A DNA stretch of 20,408 nucleotides, taken from contig JAADEB010000148.1 of the NCBI GenBank assembly GCA_013153655.1, positions 1 through 20,408 of the forward strand, written 5' to 3'. Source of the stretch: Chlorobiota bacterium (GTDB taxonomy: Bacteria > Bacteroidota > Bacteroidia > Flavobacteriales > Flavobacteriaceae). Position 1 is the stretch's first letter; every line of letters starts with the position of its first letter. Made by a program: the position numbers and the translations under genes. The notes below the pieces were generated by a model. The model had not been told where the DNA came from. It made no database searches and saw only the letters and a program-made list of their open reading frames with translations. This document shows, piece after piece, positions 1-5,743 of the stretch.

Positions 1-7
1 AAAAGAC

Positions 8-39
8 CGATTGCACGATTGCACGATTTAACGATTTAA
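8..39. repeat. Four-unit array of 8-bp repeats
   Basis: Four adjacent octamers: cgattgca, cgattgca, cgatttaa, cgatttaa. The flanking octamers do not fit the pattern. It is followed at 48-84 by a unique-looking 37-bp stretch that recurs at 3447-3483, and then by the 6-bp array at 103-126. It lies in the non-coding stretch downstream of the SpmA/SpmB gene. Confidence 0.85.
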
Positions 40-47
40 CAGAAACA

Positions 48-84
48 GGAGATTCCTCAGTCGTAAACTCCTTCGGAATGACAA
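48..84. repeat. Dispersed 37-bp element, copy 1
   Basis: This stretch runs from ggagattcctc to ggaatgacaa and recurs almost unchanged at 3447-3483. It has the form of one half of the widespread intergenic repeats that begin with gattcctc or gattgctt and end with gaatgac or caatgac. It sits between an 8-bp array and a 6-bp array in both copies, so it is part of a larger composite. Confidence 0.75.
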
Positions 85-94
85 TGGTAACTAT

Positions 95-126
95 TTGATT
101 TAGTTAAGGTTAAGGTTAAGGTTAAA
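95..126. repeat. TTGATTTA head plus four-unit 6-bp array
   Basis: The octamer ttgattta (95-102) is followed directly by gttaag, gttaag, gttaag, gttaaa (103-126). The same head-plus-four-hexamer design is found at 3326-3357, 3494-3525 and 5401-5432. The hexamers look telomere-like, but the array has only four units and lies inside a chromosome. Confidence 0.85.
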
Positions 127-143
127 GTACCGATATAACAAAC

Positions 144-1424
144 TTACGGCTTATATCCGAAAAATATATAGGAAATCACAATGGCCGCAATAATTCCCGC
201 TATGTCCGCCGCCAGTCCGGCCCATACGGCATAACGTGTGTTCTTGATCCCCACCGAACCGAAATACACGGCCAACACATAGAAGGTGGTCTCCGTACTG
301 CCTTGCAACACCGAAGTCAAATGGCCCACAAAACTATCCACGCCGAACTGTTCCCAACTCTCGATCATGGCCGCCCGTGCTCCGCCGCCCGTCAAGGGTT
401 TTAGGAAAGCCGTGGGAAGCGCATCCACAAAACGCGTGTCGCTAAAAAATATGGCAAAAAAATGCCGCGCACCGTCCAGCACGTAATCCATGGCGCCCGA
501 TGCCGTAAACGCCCCTATGGCCGTCAGCATGGCCACCAGGTAGGGAATGATTTTCACCGCCACATCAAAACCGCCCTTGGCTCCTTCGATAAAGGCGTCA
601 TATACGTTGAGCTTGGAAAAGAAACCCACTGCAATAAACAGGACGATAATGCCCAGCAGCAAGGAATTGCTCAATAATCCCGTAAATTGTTGCACCTCTT
701 CGGGAGATTTGTCATGAATATAATAGGCCAAACCTATAATCATCATTATGGCCGAACCCAAATAAGCCAAAGTTACCGGATGGAATAACCAAAGCAACCA
801 ACGTATAAAACTCTTCAACTGTATGGCCATGGTCACCATCAGTCCCACCAGCGTGGAAATAAAGGTGGCGATCAGAATAGGCACAAACACATCGGTGGGA
901 TTAGGCGCTTTGTGTGCCGCCCGCAAGGCCAGGATGCTTACCGGTATCAACGTCAATCCCGAGGTGTTGAGCACCAGGAACATGATTTGCGCATCGCTGG
1001 CGGTGTCCTTTTTGGGATTGAGTTTTTGCAATTCGCTCATGGCTTTCAGGCCCAAGGGTGTGGCCGCGTTGTCCAGCCCCAGCATGTTGGCCGAAAAATT
1101 CATCATCATGGCACCGTGTGCCGGGTGGTCCTTGGGAACGCCGGGAAAAATTTTACTGAAAAACGGCCGTACGGCCCAAGCCAATTTATCGATCATCCCG
1201 CTCTTTTCGCCTATTTTCATGATGCCCATCCATAAGGCCAACACACCGGTCAGATAGAGCGATAATTCAAAACCCAGTTTGGCACGTCCGAATATGGCAT
1301 CCATGATACGCGTAAAAATCTCCGGATCCGTTTCCATACCGAACATGCCCGCCAGGAAGGCTTTGAACACCGCCACCGCAAAGGCAATCAGGAAAAACCC
1401 CACCCAAATATAATTCAATGCCAT
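144..1424 (-). CDS. SpmA/SpmB fusion membrane protein (Gate/nucleoside recognition domains)
   Basis: This 426-residue multi-pass membrane protein joins two proteins that are separate in Bacillus. The N-terminal half carries the SpmA hallmark NMLGLDNAATPLGLKAM near residues 113-129. The C-terminal half carries SpmB hallmarks: LPTAFLKPLTGGGA, then DSFVGHLTSVLQGSTETTFY and AVYFGSVGIKNTRYA. Both halves belong to the Gate (nucleoside recognition) fold, and the transported substrate is not established. Spore maturation is the role of the Bacillus homologues, but a Bacteroidota cell is not expected to sporulate, so the name should not be read as function. The ATG lies 4 nt after the stop of the acyltransferase-like gene, which indicates one transcript. 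Family assignment is strong and the function is unknown. Confidence 0.93.
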   Translation of the reverse strand: MALNYIWVGFFLIAFAVAVFKAFLAGMFGMETDPEIFTRIMDAIFGRAKLGFELSLYLTGVLALWMGIMKIGEKSGMIDKLAWAVRPFFSKIFPGVPKDHPAHGAMMMNFSANMLGLDNAATPLGLKAMSELQKLNPKKDTASDAQIMFLVLNTSGLTLIPVSILALRAAHKAPNPTDVFVPILIATFISTLVGLMVTMAIQLKSFIRWLLWLFHPVTLAYLGSAIMMIIGLAYYIHDKSPEEVQQFTGLLSNSLLLGIIVLFIAVGFFSKLNVYDAFIEGAKGGFDVAVKIIPYLVAMLTAIGAFTASGAMDYVLDGARHFFAIFFSDTRFVDALPTAFLKPLTGGGARAAMIESWEQFGVDSFVGHLTSVLQGSTETTFYVLAVYFGSVGIKNTRYAVWAGLAADIAGIIAAIVISYIFFGYKP

Positions 1425-1428
1425 ACGA

Positions 1429-2616
1429 TCAAACTTTTATAAAAATCTTTTTCTTGTACAAATATATGGCTACCCAAATATAGAAAGTCAGCACCGACAA
1501 CGCATAGGCCAATGACGCCCACTCGTTGTCGCCCAGCCAATGCGCCCAAGTGTAATGATAAATCCACCAATGTATGGCCTTGCCTTTGATTTTGATAATG
1601 TAGAAGGATTTTTCGATAAATCCGTTGAGCACGAAAATGGCAATGGCATTCATACCCAAGGCGATAAACGGAAACGCCCAAGCGCGCCAGTGGATGTAAT
1701 TATATATAAAATGTATAACGGCATAGAAGATAAACGACAATCCCGCCATATAGAGCACATAACTGGACGTCCAAAGTTTTTTGGAAAACGGAAACCAGGG
1801 TTCCCAGGCAAAGGCCGCTCCCAACAGCACCAAGCCTAAGATAATCGATAGGATAATCCGTTTCATGTCGCCTTTCACATAGAGCAACAACAAGCCCAAA
1901 ATCATACCCAACAAGGTGGTGGCCAATGCCGGCAGGGTGGAAAACAGGCCTTCCGGATCGTAATTGCCGCGAACGTATTTGCCTTCATCGGGTTCGTAAT
2001 GGTACCACATGTGGTTTACGCCCAGTATCTTACGGTCGATTTGGGAAGCCAGGTTGTCGTTTTTGTTGAGTTTTTCGGCTATCAGTTGTTCGATATTGGC
2101 GCTTTCTTGTAGCTCATAGCGGCCGATCATCACATACCAATAACCCACCAGGTCCACCACAATCAGGCCGATGAGAAAAGCCAAGGCGATGCCCATGCCC
2201 CATTTTTTCCACATCCATTTAAAGAGCAAATAAATAAGCGCCGCAAAGAAGAACACGACACCGATACGCACCAACACGCCGGGTATGCGCAGGTGGTCCA
2301 AGGACTTGAAGAATGGCCAGGTCCATTTGAAACCCGCCAAAAACCATCCCAGGAACAGCAATTTCAATGTCCGCGACACAATGCGGCAATAGGTTTTCAG
2401 GTTGTCCGTAGGCCGGTTGTGGTAGGCCAGCGCAATGGATGTTCCCACGATAAACAGGAAGAACGGAAACACCCAATCCGTAGGCGTTACACCGAACCAT
2501 TCGGCATGCTCCAAGGGCGGAAAAATGTGGCTCCAACTCCCGGGATTGTTCACAATGATCATCAAGGCGATGGTCAGCCCCCGGAAAATGTCCACCGGCA
2601 CAATTCGTTTGTTCAT
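1429..2616 (-). CDS. Heparan-alpha-glucosaminide N-acetyltransferase-like membrane protein (DUF5009/acyltransferase family)
   Basis: This 395-residue protein has about ten predicted membrane segments. The N-terminus VDIFRGLTIALMIIVNNPGS, followed by HAEWFGVTPTDWVFPFFLFI, is the typical opening of the bacterial relatives of lysosomal HGSNAT, which transfer an acetyl group across a membrane to an amino sugar. A soluble insert of about 60 residues (about 170-230) separates two membrane bundles. By family it may act on cell-wall or imported amino sugars at the inner membrane, but the substrate cannot be read from the sequence. It is the first gene of a two-gene operon with the SpmA/SpmB fusion. 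The ATG at 2616 is the first in frame and no clear ribosome site precedes it. A stretched TAn4TTTG-like sequence lies about 40 bp upstream, which I do not count as a promoter. Confidence 0.88.
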   Translation of the reverse strand: MNKRIVPVDIFRGLTIALMIIVNNPGSWSHIFPPLEHAEWFGVTPTDWVFPFFLFIVGTSIALAYHNRPTDNLKTYCRIVSRTLKLLFLGWFLAGFKWTWPFFKSLDHLRIPGVLVRIGVVFFFAALIYLLFKWMWKKWGMGIALAFLIGLIVVDLVGYWYVMIGRYELQESANIEQLIAEKLNKNDNLASQIDRKILGVNHMWYHYEPDEGKYVRGNYDPEGLFSTLPALATTLLGMILGLLLLYVKGDMKRIILSIILGLVLLGAAFAWEPWFPFSKKLWTSSYVLYMAGLSFIFYAVIHFIYNYIHWRAWAFPFIALGMNAIAIFVLNGFIEKSFYIIKIKGKAIHWWIYHYTWAHWLGDNEWASLAYALSVLTFYIWVAIYLYKKKIFIKV

Positions 2617-3032
2617 AACACGCTCGGTTAGGGTTTTCGGATGTTAATAATACAAAAAAATACGGAACTCCTTCTGCGAAAGGTCTTTTTTATTTCAATC
2701 AAGCATTCTCTCAACTTATTTCTTGGAAATCCATAAAAAATATCTTTATTTTTATGCAAATTCGAAAAAGGTCTCCCACGAGCCGCCCTTATTCATGTAT
2801 TTTTCCTTCATTGCTTGATGAAATAAATTGATTTTCGGTTTCTATTTATTTAAAGGAATCCCCTCAAATGCCTAATCCATCAATAAAAATAATGTTTCTT
2901 GTTCCATATTTTCCCTTTATCAAAAGGCGATTCGTTCCCGAAATAAATTTTCCGAAGTAAAATCAGAACTTTTTCAGGCGCAGAACAGATCGTCGTTCTT
3001 CCTCATCCGCAAGATCCTTATGAGAGAATGAC

Positions 3033-3095
3033 CGTACCGGTTACCGGTCTATTCAACTCATCAACAGCATTAACCGGTTCAACGATTTGACGCTC
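3033..3095. repeat. Degenerate copy of the large composite repeat
   Basis: The order is accggttaccggtc, then TTCAAC-type units, then cggttcaac and gatttgac units. This is the module order seen at 14587-14685 and, on the other strand, at 20051-20164. Units here are 8 or 9 bp and irregular, so this looks like a decayed copy. Confidence 0.6.
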
Positions 3096-3103
3096 AAATA
3101 AGA

Positions 3104-3131
3104 GGTAAAAGGTGAAAGGAACAAGGAGAAA
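3104..3131. repeat. Four-unit array of 7-bp repeats
   Basis: Units are ggtaaaa, ggtgaaa, ggaacaa, ggagaaa. A looser set of four (ggaaaa, ggtaaaaa, ggtaaac, ggtaaac) follows at 3140-3167. A related set (gggacaa, ggtcaaa, ggagaa, ggagaaa) follows at 3223-3249. The arrays are purine-rich on this strand. Confidence 0.75.
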
Positions 3132-3139
3132 GTATTTTC

Positions 3140-3167
3140 GGAAAAGGTAAAAAGGTAAACGGTAAAC
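3140..3167. repeat. Irregular four-unit array of about 7 bp
   Basis: Units are ggaaaa, ggtaaaaa, ggtaaac, ggtaaac, with lengths 6, 8, 7 and 7. It directly follows the array at 3104-3131 after an 8-bp gap. Confidence 0.6.
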
Positions 3168-3186
3168 GTGATAAAAAGTTACAGAA

Positions 3187-3218
3187 CCATTAATCAATTT
3201 AACGGTTTAACGCTAAAA
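3187..3218. repeat. Degenerate four-unit 8-bp array
   Basis: Units are ccattaat, caatttaa, cggtttaa, cgctaaaa. The two middle units match the CGnTTnAA consensus and the outer two are diverged. Confidence 0.6.
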
Positions 3219-3222
3219 AAAA

Positions 3223-3249
3223 GGGACAAGGTCAAAGGAGAAGGAGAAA
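3223..3249. repeat. Irregular four-unit array of about 7 bp, second copy of the 3104 block
   Basis: Units are gggacaa, ggtcaaa, ggagaa, ggagaaa. With the preceding 8-bp array it forms an imperfect direct repeat of 3078-3148, offset by about 118 bp; both copies share the run aaggagaaagt followed by ttttcgg or tttccgg. Confidence 0.6.
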
Positions 3250-3325
3250 GTGTTTCCGGGAAACGTGGAGCGAAGAACGGGAAACGGTATGTTTTAGTGA
3301 AATAGCCATATGAACAGATAACGAA

Positions 3326-3357
3326 TTGACTTAGTTAAAGTTAACATTAAGGCTAAA
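3326..3357. repeat. TTGACTTA head plus four-unit 6-bp array
   Basis: The octamer ttgactta (3326-3333) is followed by gttaaa, gttaac, attaag, gctaaa (3334-3357). It has the same design as the array at 95-126. Confidence 0.8.
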
Positions 3358-3390
3358 GTAAAAAACGATTTAACGATTTACAGAAATCAT

Positions 3391-3438
3391 CGGTTTCACG
3401 ATTGCGCGGTTCCACGATTTAACGGTTTAACGGTTCAA
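3391..3438. repeat. Six-unit array of 8-bp repeats
   Basis: Units are cggtttca, cgattgcg, cggttcca, cgatttaa, cggtttaa, cggttcaa. This is the only clean 8-bp array here with more than four units. Two more units (cgatttaa, cgattta) lie just upstream at 3366-3380. All units fit CGRTT followed by a variable base pair and A or G. Confidence 0.85.
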
Positions 3439-3446
3439 CAAAACAA

Positions 3447-3483
3447 AGAGATTCCTCAGTCGTAAACTCCTTCGGAATGACAA
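3447..3483. repeat. Dispersed 37-bp element, copy 2
   Basis: This stretch, from agagattcctc to ggaatgacaa, repeats 48-84 with almost no change. In both places an 8-bp array precedes it and a TTGATTTA-headed 6-bp array follows it, so 8-127 and 3391-3525 are two copies of one composite about 3.4 kb apart. Confidence 0.75.
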
Positions 3484-3493
3484 GGATAACTAT

Positions 3494-3525
3494 TTGATTT
3501 AGTTAAAATTAAGGTTAAAGTTAAT
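3494..3525. repeat. TTGATTTA head plus four-unit 6-bp array
   Basis: The octamer ttgattta (3494-3501) is followed by gttaaa, attaag, gttaaa, gttaat (3502-3525). It is the third of the four arrays of this design. Confidence 0.83.
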
Positions 3526-3581
3526 GTCAAAAAAACCAAACCCCAAATCCTAACTCCCTAAAACAGTTAATGTTAAAATAC

Positions 3582-3605
3582 CGGTTCAACGATTTCACGA
3601 TTTAA
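3582..3605. repeat. Short array of three 8-bp units
   Basis: Units are cggttcaa, cgatttca, cgatttaa. The preceding octamer does not fit. The array ends about 35 bp before the -7 element of the glutamate dehydrogenase promoter. Confidence 0.65.
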
Positions 3606-3640
3606 CAAAACATCTTCCACTTTCGTTTCACTTAAAAATG

Positions 3641-3648
3641 TATTTTTG
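3641..3648 (+). promoter_or_regulatory. Bacteroidota-type -7 element for glutamate dehydrogenase
   Basis: TATTTTTG matches TAnnTTTG and lies 28 bp before the ATG. A -33 partner is weak (tttcg at 3621). The short leader shows no strong ribosome site. Confidence 0.6.
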
Positions 3649-3676
3649 CCGGATTAAATGACCAATTAACAGACAA

Positions 3677-5029
3677 ATGAACACTTCATACGAAAAACGC
3701 CTCGCGGATTTTATGGCCTATGCCCGCCAACGAAATCCCCATGAGGACGAATTCCTGGCCGCCGTCAAGGAAGTGGCCGAAACCATCATCCCCTTTATCG
3801 AGGAACATCCCAAATACAAAGGTCACAAACTGCTGGAACGCATGATCGAACCCGAACGCGTGATCATGTTTCGTGTACCCTGGACGGACGACCAAGGCCG
3901 GTTGCAAATCAACCGCGGCTACCGCGTGCAATTCAATTCGGCCATCGGTCCCTACAAGGGCGGATTGCGCTTTCACTCTTCGGTAAACCTGAGCATCCTC
4001 AAATTCCTCGGTTTCGAACAGACTTTCAAAAATGCGCTTACCACCTTGCCCATGGGTGGAGGAAAAGGCGGTTCGGATTTCAGTCCAAAAGGCAAATCCG
4101 ACGCCGAAATCATGCGTTTTGCCCAAGCCTTCATGCAGGAACTCTTTCGCCACATAGGCCCCCATACCGACGTGCCCGCCGGCGACATCGGCGTAGGCGG
4201 CCGCGAATTGGGTTATTTGTTCGGTATGTACAAAAAATTACGTAACGAATTCACCGGCGTACTCACCGGCAAAGGTCTTTCGTGGGGCGGGTCGCTCATT
4301 CGTCCCGAAGCCACCGGCTACGGGGTGGTGTACTTTGCCCAAGCGGCCTTGAACGAAACGGGTGAAAAAATAACCGGCAAAACCGTCCTTGTCAGCGGTT
4401 TCGGTAATGTGGCCTGGGGCATTGTGAAGAAAGTCAACGACCTGGGCGGCCGGGTGGTCACCCTTTCCGGTCCCGACGGCTATATCTACGATCCCGACGG
4501 CATCACCGGCGAAAAGGTGGATTATATGCTCCGCCTCCGTGCCTCCAACCAAGATATCGTACAACCCTATGCCGAGCGCTACGGAGTGGCGTTCTTCCCG
4601 GGCCGCAAACCCTGGGAACGCAAAGCCGATATCGCCATTCCCGCCGCCACCCAAAACGAATTCGATATCAACGACGCCCGCCACGTGGTGGCCAACGGCG
4701 TCCTGGCCGTCATCGAAGCCGCCAATATGCCCCTTACGGGTGAGGCCGTGGACTATATCCAACGTCACCGCCTCATCTACGTGCCCGGTAAGGCCGCCAA
4801 TGCGGGCGGCGTGGCCGTGTCCGGTCTGGAAATGACCCAAAACGCCATGCGCCTGCCGTGGAGCGCCGAAGAAGTGGACCGCCATCTCCAACGTATCATG
4901 CACAGCATCCACGAAAACACCAAAAAATACGGCCTCCGCCCCGACGGCTATATCGACTACAAAAAAGGCGCCAACATCGCCGGCTTTATCAAAGTGGCCG
5001 ACGCCATGCTGGCACAGGGGATTGTGTAG
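3677..5029 (+). CDS. gdhA: Glutamate dehydrogenase, hexameric type, with NAD-type coenzyme fingerprint
   Basis: This 450-residue enzyme interconverts 2-oxoglutarate plus ammonium and glutamate in the cytoplasm. The substrate domain has PMGGGKGGSD (125-134) with Lys130, and PAGDIGVGGRE with Asp170; these correspond to catalytic Lys125 and Asp165 of the Clostridium symbiosum enzyme. The Rossmann domain has SGFGNVAWG with Phe242, then LSGPDGYIYDPDG with Pro266 and Asp267. These match C. symbiosum Phe238, Pro262 and Asp263, residues tied to NAD preference; NADP enzymes such as that of E. coli have Ser at the first two. The gene will usually be labelled NADP-specific by similarity, so I flag the cofactor as uncertain. 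It is a single-gene unit between repeat islands with no visible terminator. GC at third positions is high, as in the other housekeeping genes here. Confidence 0.96.
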   Translation: MNTSYEKRLADFMAYARQRNPHEDEFLAAVKEVAETIIPFIEEHPKYKGHKLLERMIEPERVIMFRVPWTDDQGRLQINRGYRVQFNSAIGPYKGGLRFHSSVNLSILKFLGFEQTFKNALTTLPMGGGKGGSDFSPKGKSDAEIMRFAQAFMQELFRHIGPHTDVPAGDIGVGGRELGYLFGMYKKLRNEFTGVLTGKGLSWGGSLIRPEATGYGVVYFAQAALNETGEKITGKTVLVSGFGNVAWGIVKKVNDLGGRVVTLSGPDGYIYDPDGITGEKVDYMLRLRASNQDIVQPYAERYGVAFFPGRKPWERKADIAIPAATQNEFDINDARHVVANGVLAVIEAANMPLTGEAVDYIQRHRLIYVPGKAANAGGVAVSGLEMTQNAMRLPWSAEEVDRHLQRIMHSIHENTKKYGLRPDGYIDYKKGANIAGFIKVADAMLAQGIV

Positions 5030-5058
5030 GGGGGGAATGCCATCCATAATCTGGTGAA

Positions 5059-5086
5059 GACGGATGACCGGTGACGGATGATTTGT
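5059..5086. repeat. Four-unit 7-bp array of the GACCGGT type
   Basis: Units are gacggat, gaccggt, gacggat and a diverged gatttgt. Related arrays are at 20130-20164 (five units) and, inverted, at 14587-14607 (three units). Confidence 0.65.
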
Positions 5087-5089
5087 CCG

Positions 5090-5226
5090 GTCATTGCGAG
5101 CGGAACAAAGTGAAGCGAAGCAATCTCCTTCTGTGAGACGTGATACGTGCTTATTAGACTTTCCTCATTATGTTGGGGGAGATTGCTTCCCGCCTGAGGC
5201 GGATACAGCACTTCGTTCGCAATGAC
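5090..5226. repeat. Long imperfect hairpin element (MITE/REP-like)
   Basis: The left arm (5090-5128) begins gtcattgcgagc and ends gcaatctcc. The right arm (5178-5226) begins ggagattgcttc and ends ttcgcaatgac, so the ends are inverted repeats separated by about 49 bp. The right arm holds a small palindrome, ccgcctgaggcgg. Elements with these ends are common between genes in many bacteria. There is no coding capacity, so any movement would need a transposase supplied from elsewhere. It lies about 60 bp after the glutamate dehydrogenase stop and could fold in the transcript. Confidence 0.8.
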
Positions 5227-5233
5227 GGTTTGA

Positions 5234-5284
5234 AGACTTACCTCATTATGCAGTAGGGGATTACTTTCCGCCTGAGGCTGACAC
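5234..5284. repeat. Diverged tandem copy of the hairpin element's right half
   Basis: The order agactt, cctcattatg, ggggatt, then ttccgcctgaggc repeats 5156-5206 at an offset of 78 bp. It stops before the conserved cgcaatgac end, so it is a partial duplication. Confidence 0.7.
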
Positions 5285-5371
5285 GGTGATTGAACGGTAT
5301 AACAATTTAACAGAAAAAGCCAATTCCTAAAACCCTCCCGAAGGGATCCCTATGGGAAAATCCTAAATCCG

Positions 5372-5399
5372 CTAACAGCTAACGGCTAATAGCTAATGG
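5372..5399. repeat. Four-unit array of 7-bp repeats
   Basis: Units are ctaacag, ctaacgg, ctaatag, ctaatgg. They form a two-by-two set: C or T at position 5 and A or G at position 6. One base separates it from the TTGATTTA head of the next array. Confidence 0.85.
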
Positions 5400-5400
5400 C

Positions 5401-5432
5401 TTGATTTAGTTAAAGTTAAGGCCAAAGTTAAA
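5401..5432. repeat. TTGATTTA head plus four-unit 6-bp array
   Basis: The octamer ttgattta is followed by gttaaa, gttaag, gccaaa, gttaaa (5409-5432). It is the fourth array of this design. Confidence 0.83.
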
Positions 5433-5468
5433 TTACAATCTAAACCCCAAATCTTGTAAGCCGGCAAC

Positions 5469-5500
5469 AAAAAAACCGCCCTTAAAAAAAAGGCGGTTTC
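5469..5500 (-). terminator. Rho-independent terminator of the tRNA operon
   Basis: On the minus strand an AAACCGCC stem pairs with GGCGGTTT around an 11-nt loop and is followed by a run of T. It lies 15 bp after the end of tRNA-Leu. Confidence 0.88.
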
Positions 5501-5514
5501 TTCATAAAACAATG

Positions 5515-5600
5515 TGCGCACGACAGGAGTTGAACCTGCACGGCCTGTTACGGCCACTAGGCCCTCAACCTAGCGCGTCTACCAATTCCGCCACGTGCGC
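5515..5600 (-). tRNA. tRNA-Leu (anticodon GAG)
   Basis: The 86-nt gene folds as a class II tRNA. The acceptor stem GCGCACG (5594-5600) pairs with CGTGCGC (5516-5522). The anticodon stem CTAGG/CCTAG holds the loop TTGAGGG, giving anticodon GAG. A long variable arm (about TGGCCGTAACAGGCC) confirms the leucine class, and the T arm is GCAGG TTCAACT CCTGT. The 3' CCA is not encoded. It is 13 bp after tRNA-Lys in the same transcript. Confidence 0.97.
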
Positions 5601-5613
5601 GGTTGGGTGTGAG

Positions 5614-5686
5614 TGACCCGGCTGAGGCTCGAACTCAGGACCCTCTCCTTAAAAGGGAGATGCTCTACCTACTGAGCTACCGGGTC
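5614..5686 (-). tRNA. tRNA-Lys (anticodon UUU)
   Basis: The 73-nt gene has acceptor stem GACCCGG/CCGGGTC, anticodon stem TCTCC/GGAGA, loop CTTTTAA giving anticodon TTT, and T arm CTGAG TTCGAGC CTCAG. CCA is not encoded. It is the first gene of the two-tRNA transcript. Confidence 0.97.
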
Positions 5687-5707
5687 GGTCTTTTCAAAAA
5701 GCGCGTG

Positions 5708-5740
5708 CAAATATACTCATTTTTTTAATTCCCAAACAAA
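5708..5740 (-). promoter_or_regulatory. Promoter of the tRNA-Lys/tRNA-Leu operon
   Basis: On the minus strand TATATTTG (5715-5708) fits the -7 consensus TAnnTTTG. TTTG lies 17 bp upstream (5736-5733), and a second TTTG lies 21 bp upstream (5740-5737), as expected for the -33 element. This is the best two-part promoter in the window. It begins only a few bases after the stop of the lipoprotein gene. Confidence 0.8.
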
Positions 5741-5743
5741 TTT

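Larger units (their letters stand above)
2617..3676. other. 1.06-kb gene-free divergent spacer with repeat island
   Basis: No convincing gene is present between the two divergent starts. Positions 2617 to about 3030 are AT-rich with no recognised element. Positions 3033-3606 are almost wholly short tandem arrays and dispersed elements, listed separately. The last 60 bp hold the glutamate dehydrogenase promoter. Confidence 0.8.
5030..5468. other. Gene-free repeat island between glutamate dehydrogenase and the tRNA terminator
   Basis: About 440 bp without a gene. From left to right it holds a 7-bp array (5059-5086), a long hairpin element (5090-5226), a partial second copy of its right half (5234-5284), loose 8-bp units (near 5290-5310), a 7-bp array (5372-5399) and a 6-bp array (5409-5432). 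I see no terminator for glutamate dehydrogenase unless the hairpin serves as one. Confidence 0.8.

Noticed and set aside
103..126. Telomere or replicon end suggested by GTTAAG repeats
   Set aside because: There are only four units, and similar arrays occur at three internal places, each with the same head sequence.
3366..3438. CRISPR-like array
   Set aside because: Units are 8 bp with no unique spacers, and no cas genes are present.
4238..5047. 269-codon open frame on the minus strand
   Set aside because: It is antisense to the C-terminal half of glutamate dehydrogenase and has low-complexity Gly/His/Val-rich text with no domain.
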